From assembly GCA_910577955.1 (NCBI GenBank), contig CAJTNC010000006.1, positions 84,377 to 148,376 on the forward strand: DNA of 64,000 nucleotides, given 5' to 3'. The stretch comes from an uncultured Lachnospiraceae bacterium (GTDB lineage Bacteria; Bacillota; Clostridia; Lachnospirales; Lachnospiraceae). The notes under the pieces were generated by a model that did not search any database, was not told the origin of the DNA, and saw nothing but the letters and a program-made list of their open reading frames with translations. This document shows positions 17,495 through 25,980 of the stretch, piece after piece; positions within the stretch are counted from its first letter, which is position 1; every line of letters starts with the position of its first letter. A program made the translations under genes and the position numbers.

Positions 17495-19417
17495 TTACAC
17501 ATCCAGCTCCGCATCCGTCGCATTCTGATAGATAAACTTCTTTCTGGGCGGCACTTCCGTCCCCATCAACATCTGCGTCACCTCGGAGGCCATGCGCCCG
17601 TCCTCGATCTCCACTTTTTTGAGCATCCGGGTCTCCGGATCAAGGGTCGTCTCCCAGAGCTGTTGGGCGTCCATCTCTCCGAGTCCTTTGTAGCGCTGCA
17701 GCGTAAAGAGCCCTTTGTGGCGCTTTCTGTATTTTTCCAGCGCTGCGTCGTCGTAGAGGTACTCCTCCTTCCCTTTAGAGGGCATCGCTTTATAGAGCGG
17801 CGGCATGGCGATATACACATGCCCCTGATAGATCAGTTCCGGCATAAACCGATAAAACAGCGTCAACAGCAGTGTGGAGATATGAGCTCCGTCCACATCC
17901 GCATCCGCCATGATAATGATCTTGTCATAGCGCAGTTTGTTGATATCAAAATCGTTGCCGTATCCCTCCGAAAAGCCGCAGCCAAATGCATAGATCATGG
18001 TTTTGATCTCCGCGTTGGCAAGCACTTTGTCGATACTGGCCTTCTCCACGTTCAAAATCTTACCCCTGATCGGCAGGATCGCCTGATACATCCGATTTCT
18101 GGCGGTCTTTGCGGATCCGCCGGCAGAATCTCCCTCCACGATAAATATCTCGCACTTGGAAGGATCCTTGCTCTCACAGTTGGCAAGTTTTCCATTGGAG
18201 TCGAAGGAAAACTTCTGCTTTGTCAGCATGTTTGTTTTAGCCCGCTCCTCCGCCTTTCTGATCTTTGCCGCCTTCTCCGCACAGCCGATAATGCTTTTTA
18301 ATATCTCCAGATTTCTGTCAAAATAGAGCACGGCCTTTTCGCCTGTCACCTTGCTGACCACTTTTGCGGCATCCTGATTGTCAAGCTTGGTCTTTGTCTG
18401 CCCCTCAAAACGGGGATCTCTGTGCTTGATGGAGATCACCGCCGTCATGCCGTTCCTGACGTCCGTCCCCGTAAAGTTTACGTCCTTATCCTTTAAAATG
18501 CCGAGCTCTCTAGCATAGGTATTGATCACATTTGTAAACATGGTCTTAAAACCCGTGATATGGGTGCCGCCCTCGGCGTTATATATGTTATTGCAAAAAC
18601 CTAAAATATCCTCATGGAACTCATTGACATACTGAAAAGCCACCTGTACCTGTATATCCTCGGCCTCCCCGTCAAAATAGATCACCTCGTGCACCGTCTC
18701 TTTGCTTCCGTTCATATCTTTCACAAAGCCGATAATGCCGTCCGGTTCATAGAATTCCAGATGTTCAACTTCCTCTTTCCGCCTGTCCTCAAAAACGATC
18801 GTCAGTGACGGATTTAAGTAAGCCGTCTCATGGAGCCTGCTTTTTACTTCTTCCTCCCTGAACCTCGTCTTCTCAAAGATCGTATCGTCCGGCAGGAAAT
18901 TGATGATCGTACCGGTCTCCTTCGTCTTACCCATCACCGGCAAAAGTCCGTCTTTCAGTTCCGTGGTCGGAATCCCCTGCTCATAGCTGTCCTGATAAAT
19001 ATACCCGCCACTTTTGACTCTGACAGTCAATCTTTTGGACAGCGCATTGACCACCGAAGAACCCACACCGTGCAGCCCCCCGCTGGTCTTATATGCCTCA
19101 TTATCAAATTTTCCGCCCGCGTGCAGCGTTGTAAAAACAAGCCGCTCCGCACTGATTCCTTTCTCGTGCATTCCCACCGGGATGCCTCGCCCGTTGTCGG
19201 AGACTGTGGCGGAGCCATCCGCCTCCAAAACCACTTCTATCCTGTCGCAGAATCCTGCCAGATGTTCGTCCACAGAGTTATCCATGATCTCGTAAATCAG
19301 ATGGTTAAGCCCTTTGGTCGAAACGCTGCCGATATACATGCCCGGCCGCCTTCTGACCGCCTCAAGCCCTTCCAAAACGGTAATATTGGAAGCGTCATAA
19401 TTGCTGCTGTTTGCCAT
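17495..19417 (-). CDS. parE: DNA topoisomerase IV subunit B (or gyrase B-like)
   Basis: This is the ATPase subunit of a type II topoisomerase. The GHKL ATPase domain carries MDNSVDEHLAGFCD (Mg-ATP Asn), DNGRGIPVGMHEKG and the GGLHGVGSSVVNALS lid. The Toprim domain has EGDSAGGSAK and the acidic DADVDGAH, and the C-terminal GLGEMDAQQLWETT is the conserved ParE/GyrB ending. The 640-residue length is normal. SD AGGAG precedes the ATG. Pairing with the GyrA-box-less subunit downstream supports ParE, although many Lachnospiraceae genomes annotate this second pair simply as gyrase/topoisomerase IV. Confidence 0.88.
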   Translation of the reverse strand: MANSSNYDASNITVLEGLEAVRRRPGMYIGSVSTKGLNHLIYEIMDNSVDEHLAGFCDRIEVVLEADGSATVSDNGRGIPVGMHEKGISAERLVFTTLHAGGKFDNEAYKTSGGLHGVGSSVVNALSKRLTVRVKSGGYIYQDSYEQGIPTTELKDGLLPVMGKTKETGTIINFLPDDTIFEKTRFREEEVKSRLHETAYLNPSLTIVFEDRRKEEVEHLEFYEPDGIIGFVKDMNGSKETVHEVIYFDGEAEDIQVQVAFQYVNEFHEDILGFCNNIYNAEGGTHITGFKTMFTNVINTYARELGILKDKDVNFTGTDVRNGMTAVISIKHRDPRFEGQTKTKLDNQDAAKVVSKVTGEKAVLYFDRNLEILKSIIGCAEKAAKIRKAEERAKTNMLTKQKFSFDSNGKLANCESKDPSKCEIFIVEGDSAGGSAKTARNRMYQAILPIRGKILNVEKASIDKVLANAEIKTMIYAFGCGFSEGYGNDFDINKLRYDKIIIMADADVDGAHISTLLLTLFYRFMPELIYQGHVYIAMPPLYKAMPSKGKEEYLYDDAALEKYRKRHKGLFTLQRYKGLGEMDAQQLWETTLDPETRMLKKVEIEDGRMASEVTQMLMGTEVPPRKKFIYQNATDAELDV

Positions 19418-19441
19418 ATAGTAACTCCTGTTCCCTCTCAG

Positions 19442-20308
19442 CTATTTCATCACTTTCGTGCAGGTCAACGCTAACGATCCCGGCCCGATATGGCAGCTCA
19501 CCACTAATGACAGCGGATCCACGTCCCTAATCAGGAAACCCGGGAACGCCGCCTCCACTTCCTCCTTAAACTGCATCGCCATCTCTTTATTGTTGGTATG
19601 GGCGATACTTAAATAACAATTCTCGGGGGATGCCCCGCCGAACCTGTTCTCCATATCGCTTCTGACCGCATTTATCATGATCGTCTTCGCCTGATTGATC
19701 GTTCTGGCTTTGGCGAAAGCGTCAAGCAGCGCCCCCTGTATCTGCAGGACAGGTTTCAACCGCAGCACCGTACCTATCGCTGCCGCCGCCGGCGTGATCC
19801 TGCCGCCCTTTTTCAGATAATACAGCGTGTCCAACATAATATAAATACTGGAATTCTCTCCGTCCTCCTCCAGTATATCTTTTATTTCCGCCGCGCTCTT
19901 TCCCTGCCCTGCCAACCGCACCGCATCATAAACCGCGCTTTTTTGTGTGACAGAGATCCGGTGGTTATCCGCCACCTGTACCCGGCCCTCATAATCTTTT
20001 GCCAGCATGACCGCGCTCTGGCAGGAAGCGGAAAGCCCGCTGCTCATCGGGATATAGATCAGTTCCTCGTACTCTTCAAGCACTCTTTCCCAGAGAGCCA
20101 TCACATCCCCCGGCGCCGGCTGGCTTGTGGAGATAGACTTATTCTCCGTCATCTTCTGATAGAATACCTCCTCCGTCAGATCCACATTCTCCAGATAATC
20201 TTTGCCGTCTATCATGAAAGGCATGGGAAGTATAAATATCTGATTTTCGGCCGCCTCTTCCGGAAGAATCCCCGCATTACTGTCTGTTACTACCGCTGTT
20301 TTTTTCAT
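19442..20308 (-). CDS. DegV family fatty-acid-binding protein
   Basis: DegV (FakB-like) proteins bind a single fatty acid and can present it to the FakA kinase for acyl-phosphate formation. The 288-residue product has the start AVVTDSNAGI, the SxxLS motif in IPMSSGLSASCQSAVMLA at about residue 95 that contacts the carboxylate, and the C-terminal VSCHIGPGSLAL with conserved His and Gly. Length is normal. SD AAGGAT precedes the ATG. A FakA-like DAK2 gene lies 2.3 kb upstream beyond recG, so a lipid-scavenging partnership is plausible; this is inference from family knowledge. Confidence 0.88.
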   Translation of the reverse strand: MKKTAVVTDSNAGILPEEAAENQIFILPMPFMIDGKDYLENVDLTEEVFYQKMTENKSISTSQPAPGDVMALWERVLEEYEELIYIPMSSGLSASCQSAVMLAKDYEGRVQVADNHRISVTQKSAVYDAVRLAGQGKSAAEIKDILEEDGENSSIYIMLDTLYYLKKGGRITPAAAAIGTVLRLKPVLQIQGALLDAFAKARTINQAKTIMINAVRSDMENRFGGASPENCYLSIAHTNNKEMAMQFKEEVEAAFPGFLIRDVDPLSLVVSCHIGPGSLALTCTKVMK

Positions 20309-20381
20309 AATCCTGTATCCTTCTTAATTGTATTTAATGTAATCCTGCGCCGTCTTTGGCTAAACAGTTACTATTTTACGT

Positions 20382-22478
20382 TCAGATGCCCGGAAAGTCA
20401 ATGTTATTTCTGATACTTCTCGCAAGAAGCTCAGAAAGTTCCCGGTATTCCTCCTTCTCTTCCCATGACGTATCCGCTGTGATCCGTCCGCACACTTTGT
20501 CCGCCGCCATCAGCATATCCGCGTCCTGATAGATATCCGCGATGCGAAAATTCAATATCCCGCTCTGCCGGATGCCGAACATATCTCCCGGTCCGCGAAG
20601 CTTCAGATCCTGCTCCGCAATATAAAAACCGTCGTTGGAATGGTTCAATACTTCCAACCGCTCTCCTGCTTTCTCCGAATCCGAACCGTTGATAAAAATA
20701 CAATAGGACTGATGAGAGCCTCTGCCCACCCGGCCTCTAAGCTGGTGGAGCTGCGCAAGTCCAAACCTCTCCGCATTCTCAATCACCATCACCGTGGCGT
20801 TTGGAATATTGACTCCCACCTCGATGACCGTGGTTGAGACTAAAATATCTATCATTCCCTTTCCAAAGGCATCCATGATCCGGTTTTTCTCCGTCTGGCG
20901 CATCTTTCCGTGAAGCATCTCGATCCGCAGGGTTTTTGGCAAAACCGCCCGCATCTTCTCCGTATATTCCTCCACATTCTCCAGTTCCGACTCCTCCGAC
21001 GGCTCGATCATAGGACAAACCACAAAGGCCTGTCTGCCCTCCGCGATCTCTTTTTCCAAAAACTTCCATGCGCGGTTTCTATAGTCAGTGCCGACCACAC
21101 AATTTTTGATGGTCTGACGTCCTGTGGGAAGCATCTTTATCACGGAGACATGCAGATCCCCGTAAAGGATCATGGCAAGCGTCCTCGGAATCGGCGTGGC
21201 GCTCATGACCATCACATGAGGCATCCGGCTATCCCCCGCCTGTCCCATGCTTTTCTGTGAAAATGTCTCCCGCTGCCTAACCCCGAATCTGTGCTGTTCG
21301 TCCGTGATCACAAGAGCCAGTTTTGCATAACGCACTTTCTCCTGAATCAGCGCATGAGTTCCGATGATCACATTGCACTCACCGTTTTCTATCTGTCCGT
21401 AAACTTCCCGCTTTTCTTTAGCCGACAAAGAACCGGTTAAAAGCGCCGGGCGAAAAGGCAGTTTGTATTTCTCCGCATAACCGCGCAGCGTCTGAAAATG
21501 CTGCACCGCCAACACTTCCGTAGGCGCCATCATCGCTCCCTGATAGCCGTTGGAGACCGCAAGCAGCAGCGCCAACGCCGCAAGAATCGTCTTTCCCGAG
21601 CCTACGTCCCCCTGCACCAGACGATTCATCGTGTATCCGCCGGTCATATCGCCCGCTATCTCCCGCCATACCTGCTCCTGATCCTTCGTCAGCCGAAAGG
21701 GAAGGCTCTCCAACAGGCGCACGGTATCCGCCGTCTCAAGCATCGGGAACGCGCTTGGCACCATCTGCACCGAATTCTTCATCTTTCTGACAAGCAGCAA
21801 AAATACAAGAAATTCCTCAAAAGCCAGACGCTTTTTTGCCGCCGCCAACTGCTCCTCCTTCTCGGGAAAATGGATCCATTCAAGAGACTGCGTCCCATCG
21901 CACAGATCCTCCTCCACTCGTATATCGCAGGGCAGGATTTCCGGCAGCATATCTTTCTCCTTTATCACCGCCTCAAGCGCCTGCGCCACCGCTTTTCGGA
22001 CCGCCTTCTGGTTTAACCCCGTTGTCAGCGGATAGAGAGGAAGAAGTTTTCCCTGCTGCTTTTCATATTCCGCAGGCGACAACAATGCGGGCTGCTCCAT
22101 CGTGAAGCTGTTTCCCCGTCTGTGCACTTTCCCCCGCAGGTAATAGACAGAGCCCTTTTTCAGCATTTTTTTCATATAGGGCATATTGAAAAAAGACAAC
22201 TGTATCTTCCCGCTTTCATCCGCCGCCTGAGAAAAGCTGATCGTCATTCTTCCCGCTTTCCTCTCCGAAACACCGCTGCAGATCGTCCCCCTCACCACGA
22301 CTCGGCTGTTATCCTTCAATTCCGATATCAGGGAAACTTCCTCGATCCTGTCATAATCTCTCGGATAAAATCTCAAAAGTTCCTCCAGATTCTCCACGCC
22401 GACCCGCCGAAACAGCGCCGCTGATTTATCACCAATCCCCTTTAAAATTGTAACCGGATCTGTCAGTTGAAAGCCCAC
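20382..22478 (-). CDS. recG: ATP-dependent DNA helicase RecG
   Basis: RecG reverses stalled replication forks and branch-migrates Holliday junctions. The product carries an N-terminal wedge/OB domain, helicase motif I GDVGSGKT, motif II DEQH in ITDEQHRFGVRQRE, motif III SATPIPRT and motif VI RGRVGRG, followed by the RecG C-terminal domain (LRGPGDMFGIRQSG). Three starts are possible. An ATG at 22514 lies inside a terminator hairpin, so it is unlikely. A GTG at 22478 has a well-spaced AGAGGA and gives 698 residues, near the family length; an ATG at 22499 is the alternative. I prefer the GTG. Confidence 0.94.
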   Translation of the reverse strand: MGFQLTDPVTILKGIGDKSAALFRRVGVENLEELLRFYPRDYDRIEEVSLISELKDNSRVVVRGTICSGVSERKAGRMTISFSQAADESGKIQLSFFNMPYMKKMLKKGSVYYLRGKVHRRGNSFTMEQPALLSPAEYEKQQGKLLPLYPLTTGLNQKAVRKAVAQALEAVIKEKDMLPEILPCDIRVEEDLCDGTQSLEWIHFPEKEEQLAAAKKRLAFEEFLVFLLLVRKMKNSVQMVPSAFPMLETADTVRLLESLPFRLTKDQEQVWREIAGDMTGGYTMNRLVQGDVGSGKTILAALALLLAVSNGYQGAMMAPTEVLAVQHFQTLRGYAEKYKLPFRPALLTGSLSAKEKREVYGQIENGECNVIIGTHALIQEKVRYAKLALVITDEQHRFGVRQRETFSQKSMGQAGDSRMPHVMVMSATPIPRTLAMILYGDLHVSVIKMLPTGRQTIKNCVVGTDYRNRAWKFLEKEIAEGRQAFVVCPMIEPSEESELENVEEYTEKMRAVLPKTLRIEMLHGKMRQTEKNRIMDAFGKGMIDILVSTTVIEVGVNIPNATVMVIENAERFGLAQLHQLRGRVGRGSHQSYCIFINGSDSEKAGERLEVLNHSNDGFYIAEQDLKLRGPGDMFGIRQSGILNFRIADIYQDADMLMAADKVCGRITADTSWEEKEEYRELSELLARSIRNNIDFPGI

Positions 22479-22507
22479 TTTGTTCCTCTTTTCTATCATT
22501 ATTAGCG

Positions 22508-22536
22508 AAAACAACGGGCGCAGTGCCCGTTGTTTT
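22508..22536 (-). terminator. Rho-independent terminator after the DAK2 gene
   Basis: On the minus strand a perfect 10-bp stem AACAACGGGC/GCCCGTTGTT with a 5-base loop is followed by TTTT. It lies between the FakA-like gene stop (22563) and recG and so separates those transcripts. It also overlaps the longest possible recG start. Confidence 0.75.
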
Positions 22537-22562
22537 AATAAACAATATCCGTCGCTCCGGCC

Positions 22563-24242
22563 TTATTCCGCCGAAACAACATAATAATAGATCGGCTGTC
22601 CGCCGTACTGCAGTTCAATATCACAGTCGGGATAGAGGTTTCCCACTTCCTTCCCAAACTTCTCCGCTTCCTCCTCCGGCACATCCGCACCGTAATAGAT
22701 ACTGATCAGTTCGACCTCGTCATCCACCATTTCTTTCACCATCTGCAGCGCAACGGCATCTTTATCTTCCCCTACGGACAAAATGCCGTGGTCGCCGATG
22801 CCCATATAGTCTCCCTGTTTGATTTCCTTATCATCTATGGAAGTATCTCTGACCGCATAGGTCACCTGTCCGGTTTTCACCCTGCCGATCTCCTCCTCCA
22901 TAACTGCCGCATTTTCTTCTGCTGAGAGATCGGGCATATAATTGATCACCGCCGTAATACCCTGAGGTACAGTCTTTGTCGGAACGACAAATATCTCCTT
23001 ATCTTCCACCAACGACTTCGCCTGATTTGCCGCCAAAATAATATTCTTATTATTCGGCAGAATGACCACATGATCCGCATTGACCTTATCGATAGCATTT
23101 AACATATCTTCGGTGCTGGGATTCATTGTCTGGCCGCCTTCAATAATGTAATCCACGCCAAGCCCTTTAAATATCTCATTCAGGCCATCCCCGATGGAGA
23201 CTGCGATAAAAGCGGTGTCCTTTTTCTCCATTACAGGCTCTGCAGCCGCTTTCTCACCCTCTTTTTCCGCCATCTTAAACAGTTTTTCCTGATGCTCCAG
23301 CCGCATATTGTCGATCTTCAAATTCGAGAGCGCACCGTACTTCAACGCCCGCTGAAGAGCAAAACCCGGATCATTGGTATGCACATGCACTTTTACGATA
23401 TCATCGTCTGCCACCACCACGATCGAATCGCCTATGGACTCGAGATATGCCTTAAAATCCATTTCCATCTTGATGTTAAAGGTTTTACTTAACATGATGA
23501 TGAATTCCGTACAGTAACCGAACTTGATATCCGCTTCCGCCTGCGCCTGATAACTTCCATACCCCTTTGCAGATGCTCCGCTGCCTGACGTCATAGTCGT
23601 CGCTTCCGAAAGATCGATCTCTTTCCCCTGAAAGGCTTCATAGGCCCCCCTCACAACTTCCACTAACCCCTGACCACCGGAATCCACAACGCCGGCCTGT
23701 TTCAGCACAGGTAAAAGTTCCGGTGTCTGTGCAAGCACTTCCTCCATATGATGCAGCACTTCCCCGAAAAATACGTCTAACTCTGTTCTGCCTTCCTCCA
23801 ACAATTCACCGGCCTTTTCCGCCGCTCCCTTTGCCACGGTCAGGATCGTGCCCTCTTTGGGCTTCATGACCGCTTTATAGGCTGTCTCCACCGCCTTGTC
23901 AAGGGCCTGACAGATATCCGCCGCATTCAGCTCCTTTTTCTCCCTGACTGATTTTGTAAAACCTCTGAAAAGCTGGGATAAGATAACGCCGGAATTTCCT
24001 CTCGCCCCTCTTAGGGATCCGGAGGAGATCGCCTTGCATACTGCCGCCATATCCTCCATATCGACAGACGCCACTTCCCTCGCCGCCGACATGATCGTCA
24101 TTGTCATATTTGTCCCCGTATCTCCGTCAGGTACCGGAAACACGTTCAGTTCATTGATCCATTCCTTTTTATTGTCAAGATTTTTCGCACCAGCTAAGAA
24201 CATTCTGGAAAGCATCTTAGCATCGATCGTTTTTAAAGCCAC
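22563..24242 (-). CDS. DAK2 domain protein, FakA-like fatty acid kinase
   Basis: FakA-type proteins phosphorylate fatty acids carried by DegV/FakB proteins. The N-terminal DAK2 domain has NVFPVPDGDTGTNMTMT at about residues 35-51, holding the Mg-ATP aspartates, and SLRGARGNSGVILSQLFRG. A central domain and a C-terminal DegV-like/DUF1949-type half (VILPNNKNIILAANQAKSLV) complete the normal roughly 555-residue layout. The frame runs upstream to a TTG, but AAGGAGG eight bases before a GTG at 24242 fixes the start there. It follows the Gls24-type gene by 13 bases, the usual yloU-yloV pairing. A terminator follows the stop. Confidence 0.9.
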   Translation of the reverse strand: MALKTIDAKMLSRMFLAGAKNLDNKKEWINELNVFPVPDGDTGTNMTMTIMSAAREVASVDMEDMAAVCKAISSGSLRGARGNSGVILSQLFRGFTKSVREKKELNAADICQALDKAVETAYKAVMKPKEGTILTVAKGAAEKAGELLEEGRTELDVFFGEVLHHMEEVLAQTPELLPVLKQAGVVDSGGQGLVEVVRGAYEAFQGKEIDLSEATTMTSGSGASAKGYGSYQAQAEADIKFGYCTEFIIMLSKTFNIKMEMDFKAYLESIGDSIVVVADDDIVKVHVHTNDPGFALQRALKYGALSNLKIDNMRLEHQEKLFKMAEKEGEKAAAEPVMEKKDTAFIAVSIGDGLNEIFKGLGVDYIIEGGQTMNPSTEDMLNAIDKVNADHVVILPNNKNIILAANQAKSLVEDKEIFVVPTKTVPQGITAVINYMPDLSAEENAAVMEEEIGRVKTGQVTYAVRDTSIDDKEIKQGDYMGIGDHGILSVGEDKDAVALQMVKEMVDDEVELISIYYGADVPEEEAEKFGKEVGNLYPDCDIELQYGGQPIYYYVVSAE

Positions 24243-24255
24243 CGATATTTCCTCC

Positions 24256-24618
24256 TTAATCAATCACTCTGACACCTTCGACATAGATGTTCACTTTTTC
24301 GATTTCAAAACCTGTAAATTCTTCAACTTTATACTTTACGCTGCTGATCAGGTTATCTGCCACCGCCACGATGCTCACCCCGTACGCCACGATAATGTGG
24401 AAGTCTAACGTCAGTTTGTTCTGATTGATGGATACTAAGATTCCCCGCATGATGTTGTCCTTTTTCAGCAGGGATACGATACCATCCTTTACATTTACGC
24501 TGGCCATCCCCACCACGCCGAAGCTTTCCGTAGCAACACTGCCCGCGTACTGCGCGATCACTTCACTGTCAATATAGATATTCCCCAGATGGGTATTCAT
24601 CGATGAATTGCTTCTCAT
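24256..24618 (-). CDS. Asp23/Gls24 family envelope stress response protein
   Basis: This is a small cytoplasmic protein (120 residues) of the Asp23/Gls24/YloU family. The core has GNIYIDSEVIAQYAGSVATES, GVVGMASVNVKDG and the beta-strand LDFHIIVAYGVSIVAVA, all characteristic. AAGGAGG precedes the ATG. It is the first gene of a two-gene unit with the FakA-like kinase, an arrangement conserved in Firmicutes. The family is linked to envelope stress and membrane association; the precise role here is unknown. Confidence 0.92.
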   Translation of the reverse strand: MRSNSSMNTHLGNIYIDSEVIAQYAGSVATESFGVVGMASVNVKDGIVSLLKKDNIMRGILVSINQNKLTLDFHIIVAYGVSIVAVADNLISSVKYKVEEFTGFEIEKVNIYVEGVRVID

Positions 24619-24643
24619 GAAATTCCTCCTTATTTTTTACTTA

Positions 24644-24729
24644 GGTTCCACAGAACCCTCGTTGACATGTCAGCCCCGTCCAAATCCGGCTTTGCAGTGT
24701 TTGTCACTGCGCTGACACGTTACATTATA
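24644..24729 (-). promoter_or_regulatory. Possible promoter and structured leader of the gls24-fakA unit
   Basis: On the minus strand a TATAAT (24729-24724) is seen 17 bases from a poor -35 (TTCCAT). The leader that would follow contains nested stems: TGTCAGC with GCTGACA (24711-24717/24668-24674), an inner GCAGTG-TTTGT-CACTGC (24694-24710), and GGTTC-CACA-GAACC (24644-24657). Pairing is seen by eye only. It matches no riboswitch I recognise. Confidence 0.4.
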
Positions 24730-24781
24730 ACCTGTTTTTTCCAAAAATGGAATATAGAAAATAATCTTTCTAAAAAATACC

Positions 24782-24810
24782 TTGCATTTTTACAGTTAAT
24801 CTGCTATTAT
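24782..24810 (+). promoter_or_regulatory. SigA-type promoter of rpmB
   Basis: -35 TTGCAT (24782-24787), 17-base spacer, -10 TATTAT (24805-24810). Transcription would begin near 24817, about 37 bases before the rpmB ATG. Confidence 0.75.
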
Positions 24811-24853
24811 ACTACTGTTGCGAATCTATTTCAGTTCGTTAGGAGGTGCGAAG

Positions 24854-25039
24854 ATGGCTAAATGTGAAATTTGTGGCAAGGGCGTTCATTTTGGTAACAG
24901 CGTAAGCCATTCTCATAGAAGATCCAACAAAATTTGGAAATCTAATATCAAGAATGTAAAATGCAAAGTAAACGGAGCTTCCAAAACCATGCACGTCTGC
25001 ACAAGATGCCTGCGTTCAGGCGCTGTAGAAAGAGCATAA
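24854..25039 (+). CDS. rpmB: 50S ribosomal protein L28, zinc-binding (C+) form
   Basis: L28 is a small protein of the large ribosomal subunit. The start MAKCEICGKGVHFGN and the core VSHSHRRSNKIWKSNIK are unmistakable. Two CxxC pairs (CEIC near residue 4 and CTRC near 52) show the C+ form that binds zinc; genomes with zinc-regulated paralogues often also have a C- copy. The ATG at 24854 has AGGAGG 7 bases before it; the longer open frame starting at 24818 includes the ribosome site and is wrong. It stands alone on the plus strand with its own promoter and terminator, divergent from the Gls24 gene, as is common in Firmicutes. Length 61. Confidence 0.97.
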   Translation: MAKCEICGKGVHFGNSVSHSHRRSNKIWKSNIKNVKCKVNGASKTMHVCTRCLRSGAVERA

Positions 25040-25062
25040 TCTATGTGGAAAACTATGGGATG

Positions 25063-25100
25063 ACCCATCTGCCCCAAACAGGCAGGTGGGTTCTTTATTT
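25063..25100 (+). terminator. Rho-independent terminator of rpmB
   Basis: ACCCATCTGCC and GGCAGGTGGGT form an 11-bp stem (one G-T pair) with a 7-base loop, followed by TTCTTTATTT. It ends three bases from the end of the convergent J-domain-like gene and may serve both. Confidence 0.8.
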
Positions 25101-25102
25101 AT

Positions 25103-25738
25103 TCAGAATACTTTTCTCAACGACTCGTACTCTCTGCTGATCCGCTGCATCATCTCTTTATCGCCGGCCAGATTGTCCGGATGATAAATCTTTAACAGAT
25201 CCTTATACCGCTTTTTTAACGCCAGCTGATTTCTCACACCCGCAAAGAAAACTCCCTTTTCCTCCAAAGAAACATCCACCTCGCGCGCATTCCTTCTGAA
25301 AGCCTCCCTCTCCCGCTCAAAAGACTTCCTATCCGCCTCAAGATTTGAAAAACCATCTTTCAGGATATCCATCTTTTTCTCAAAAAACTGCTCGTCCTGC
25401 CTTAAACGCTGTCTCGCCACCGCCATCCTCTGATTTAACAGCTTCATCTCCTCCTGAAACTGCATCCGCTCCTTCAGCAGACGGTTCTCCATCTCCAACA
25501 GTTTTTTCTGCTCCGCCTGGACCCGGATATTCTCGCTGAACAGCCATATTTTCAATGCCTGCAGCTCTTTCTCCGTAGCTTCTTCCAATCCCTTGCCGGA
25601 AGTTTCCCTATTCTCTTGTGCGTCTGCCGGGACTTTCTCCGCCATCACAGCTTCCGCTTCCATTCTCTGCACATCCATACCTTTTGCATCTCCGGTATAA
25701 CTTCTTAAAATTTTTATAATCTTTTCGGGAGAACGCAC
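25103..25738 (-). CDS. Coiled-coil protein with C-terminal J-domain-like segment
   Basis: The 211-residue product begins with a variable part (1-55), continues as a long coiled coil (about 55-160, many Glu, Lys, Arg and Gln) and ends in a segment resembling a truncated J-domain. The key piece is RYKDLLKIYHPDNLAGDKE with the HPDN motif at 186-189, followed by a helix like the third helix of DnaJ. A J-domain at the C-terminus of a coiled coil suggests recruitment of DnaK to an unknown partner; this is inference. The GTG start is weakly supported; an internal ATG at residue 21 is possible. It lies 15 bases downstream of a tiny membrane-protein gene. Confidence 0.68.
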   Translation of the reverse strand: MRSPEKIIKILRSYTGDAKGMDVQRMEAEAVMAEKVPADAQENRETSGKGLEEATEKELQALKIWLFSENIRVQAEQKKLLEMENRLLKERMQFQEEMKLLNQRMAVARQRLRQDEQFFEKKMDILKDGFSNLEADRKSFEREREAFRRNAREVDVSLEEKGVFFAGVRNQLALKKRYKDLLKIYHPDNLAGDKEMMQRISREYESLRKVF

Positions 25739-25753
25739 CGCTTTCAGAGGGTG

Positions 25754-25891
25754 CTACATGCAAAACAAATTATATCCGACAATAAGAAAGCCGGCTACTA
25801 AAACAATGCCTACAATATTACTGCCAATCAACATCATCAGCAGCATACCTATCGCAATCCAAAACAGCATAAGCCCGAGAACACGCCTCAC
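25754..25891 (-). CDS. Small hydrophobic membrane protein, 45 residues
   Basis: A short reading frame starts with GTG at 25891, preceded by AGGGAG at good spacing, and stops at TAG (25754). The product is MRRVLGLMLFWIAIGMLLMM and then a second hydrophobic run, IVGIVLVAGFLIVGYNLF, with a short SGN-type turn between. The pattern is a two-helix membrane hairpin with positive charges at the N-terminus, so both ends probably face the cytoplasm. It fills the space between gerW and the J-domain-like gene. It is not a known toxin or phage holin to my eye. It is likely a real but usually unannotated gene. Confidence 0.55.
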   Translation of the reverse strand: MRRVLGLMLFWIAIGMLLMMLIGSNIVGIVLVAGFLIVGYNLFCM

Positions 25892-25980
25892 ACATTTTCT
25901 CCCTGCGTTCTTTCTAAGAGTATATGCGTTTCATCTGTTTTATATCATAAATCTCGGATTTATGCTTACTCATTCTGCAT

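Noticed and set aside
24818..24853. Longer rpmB start
   Set aside because: The extra codons contain the AGGAGG ribosome site of the real start at 24854.
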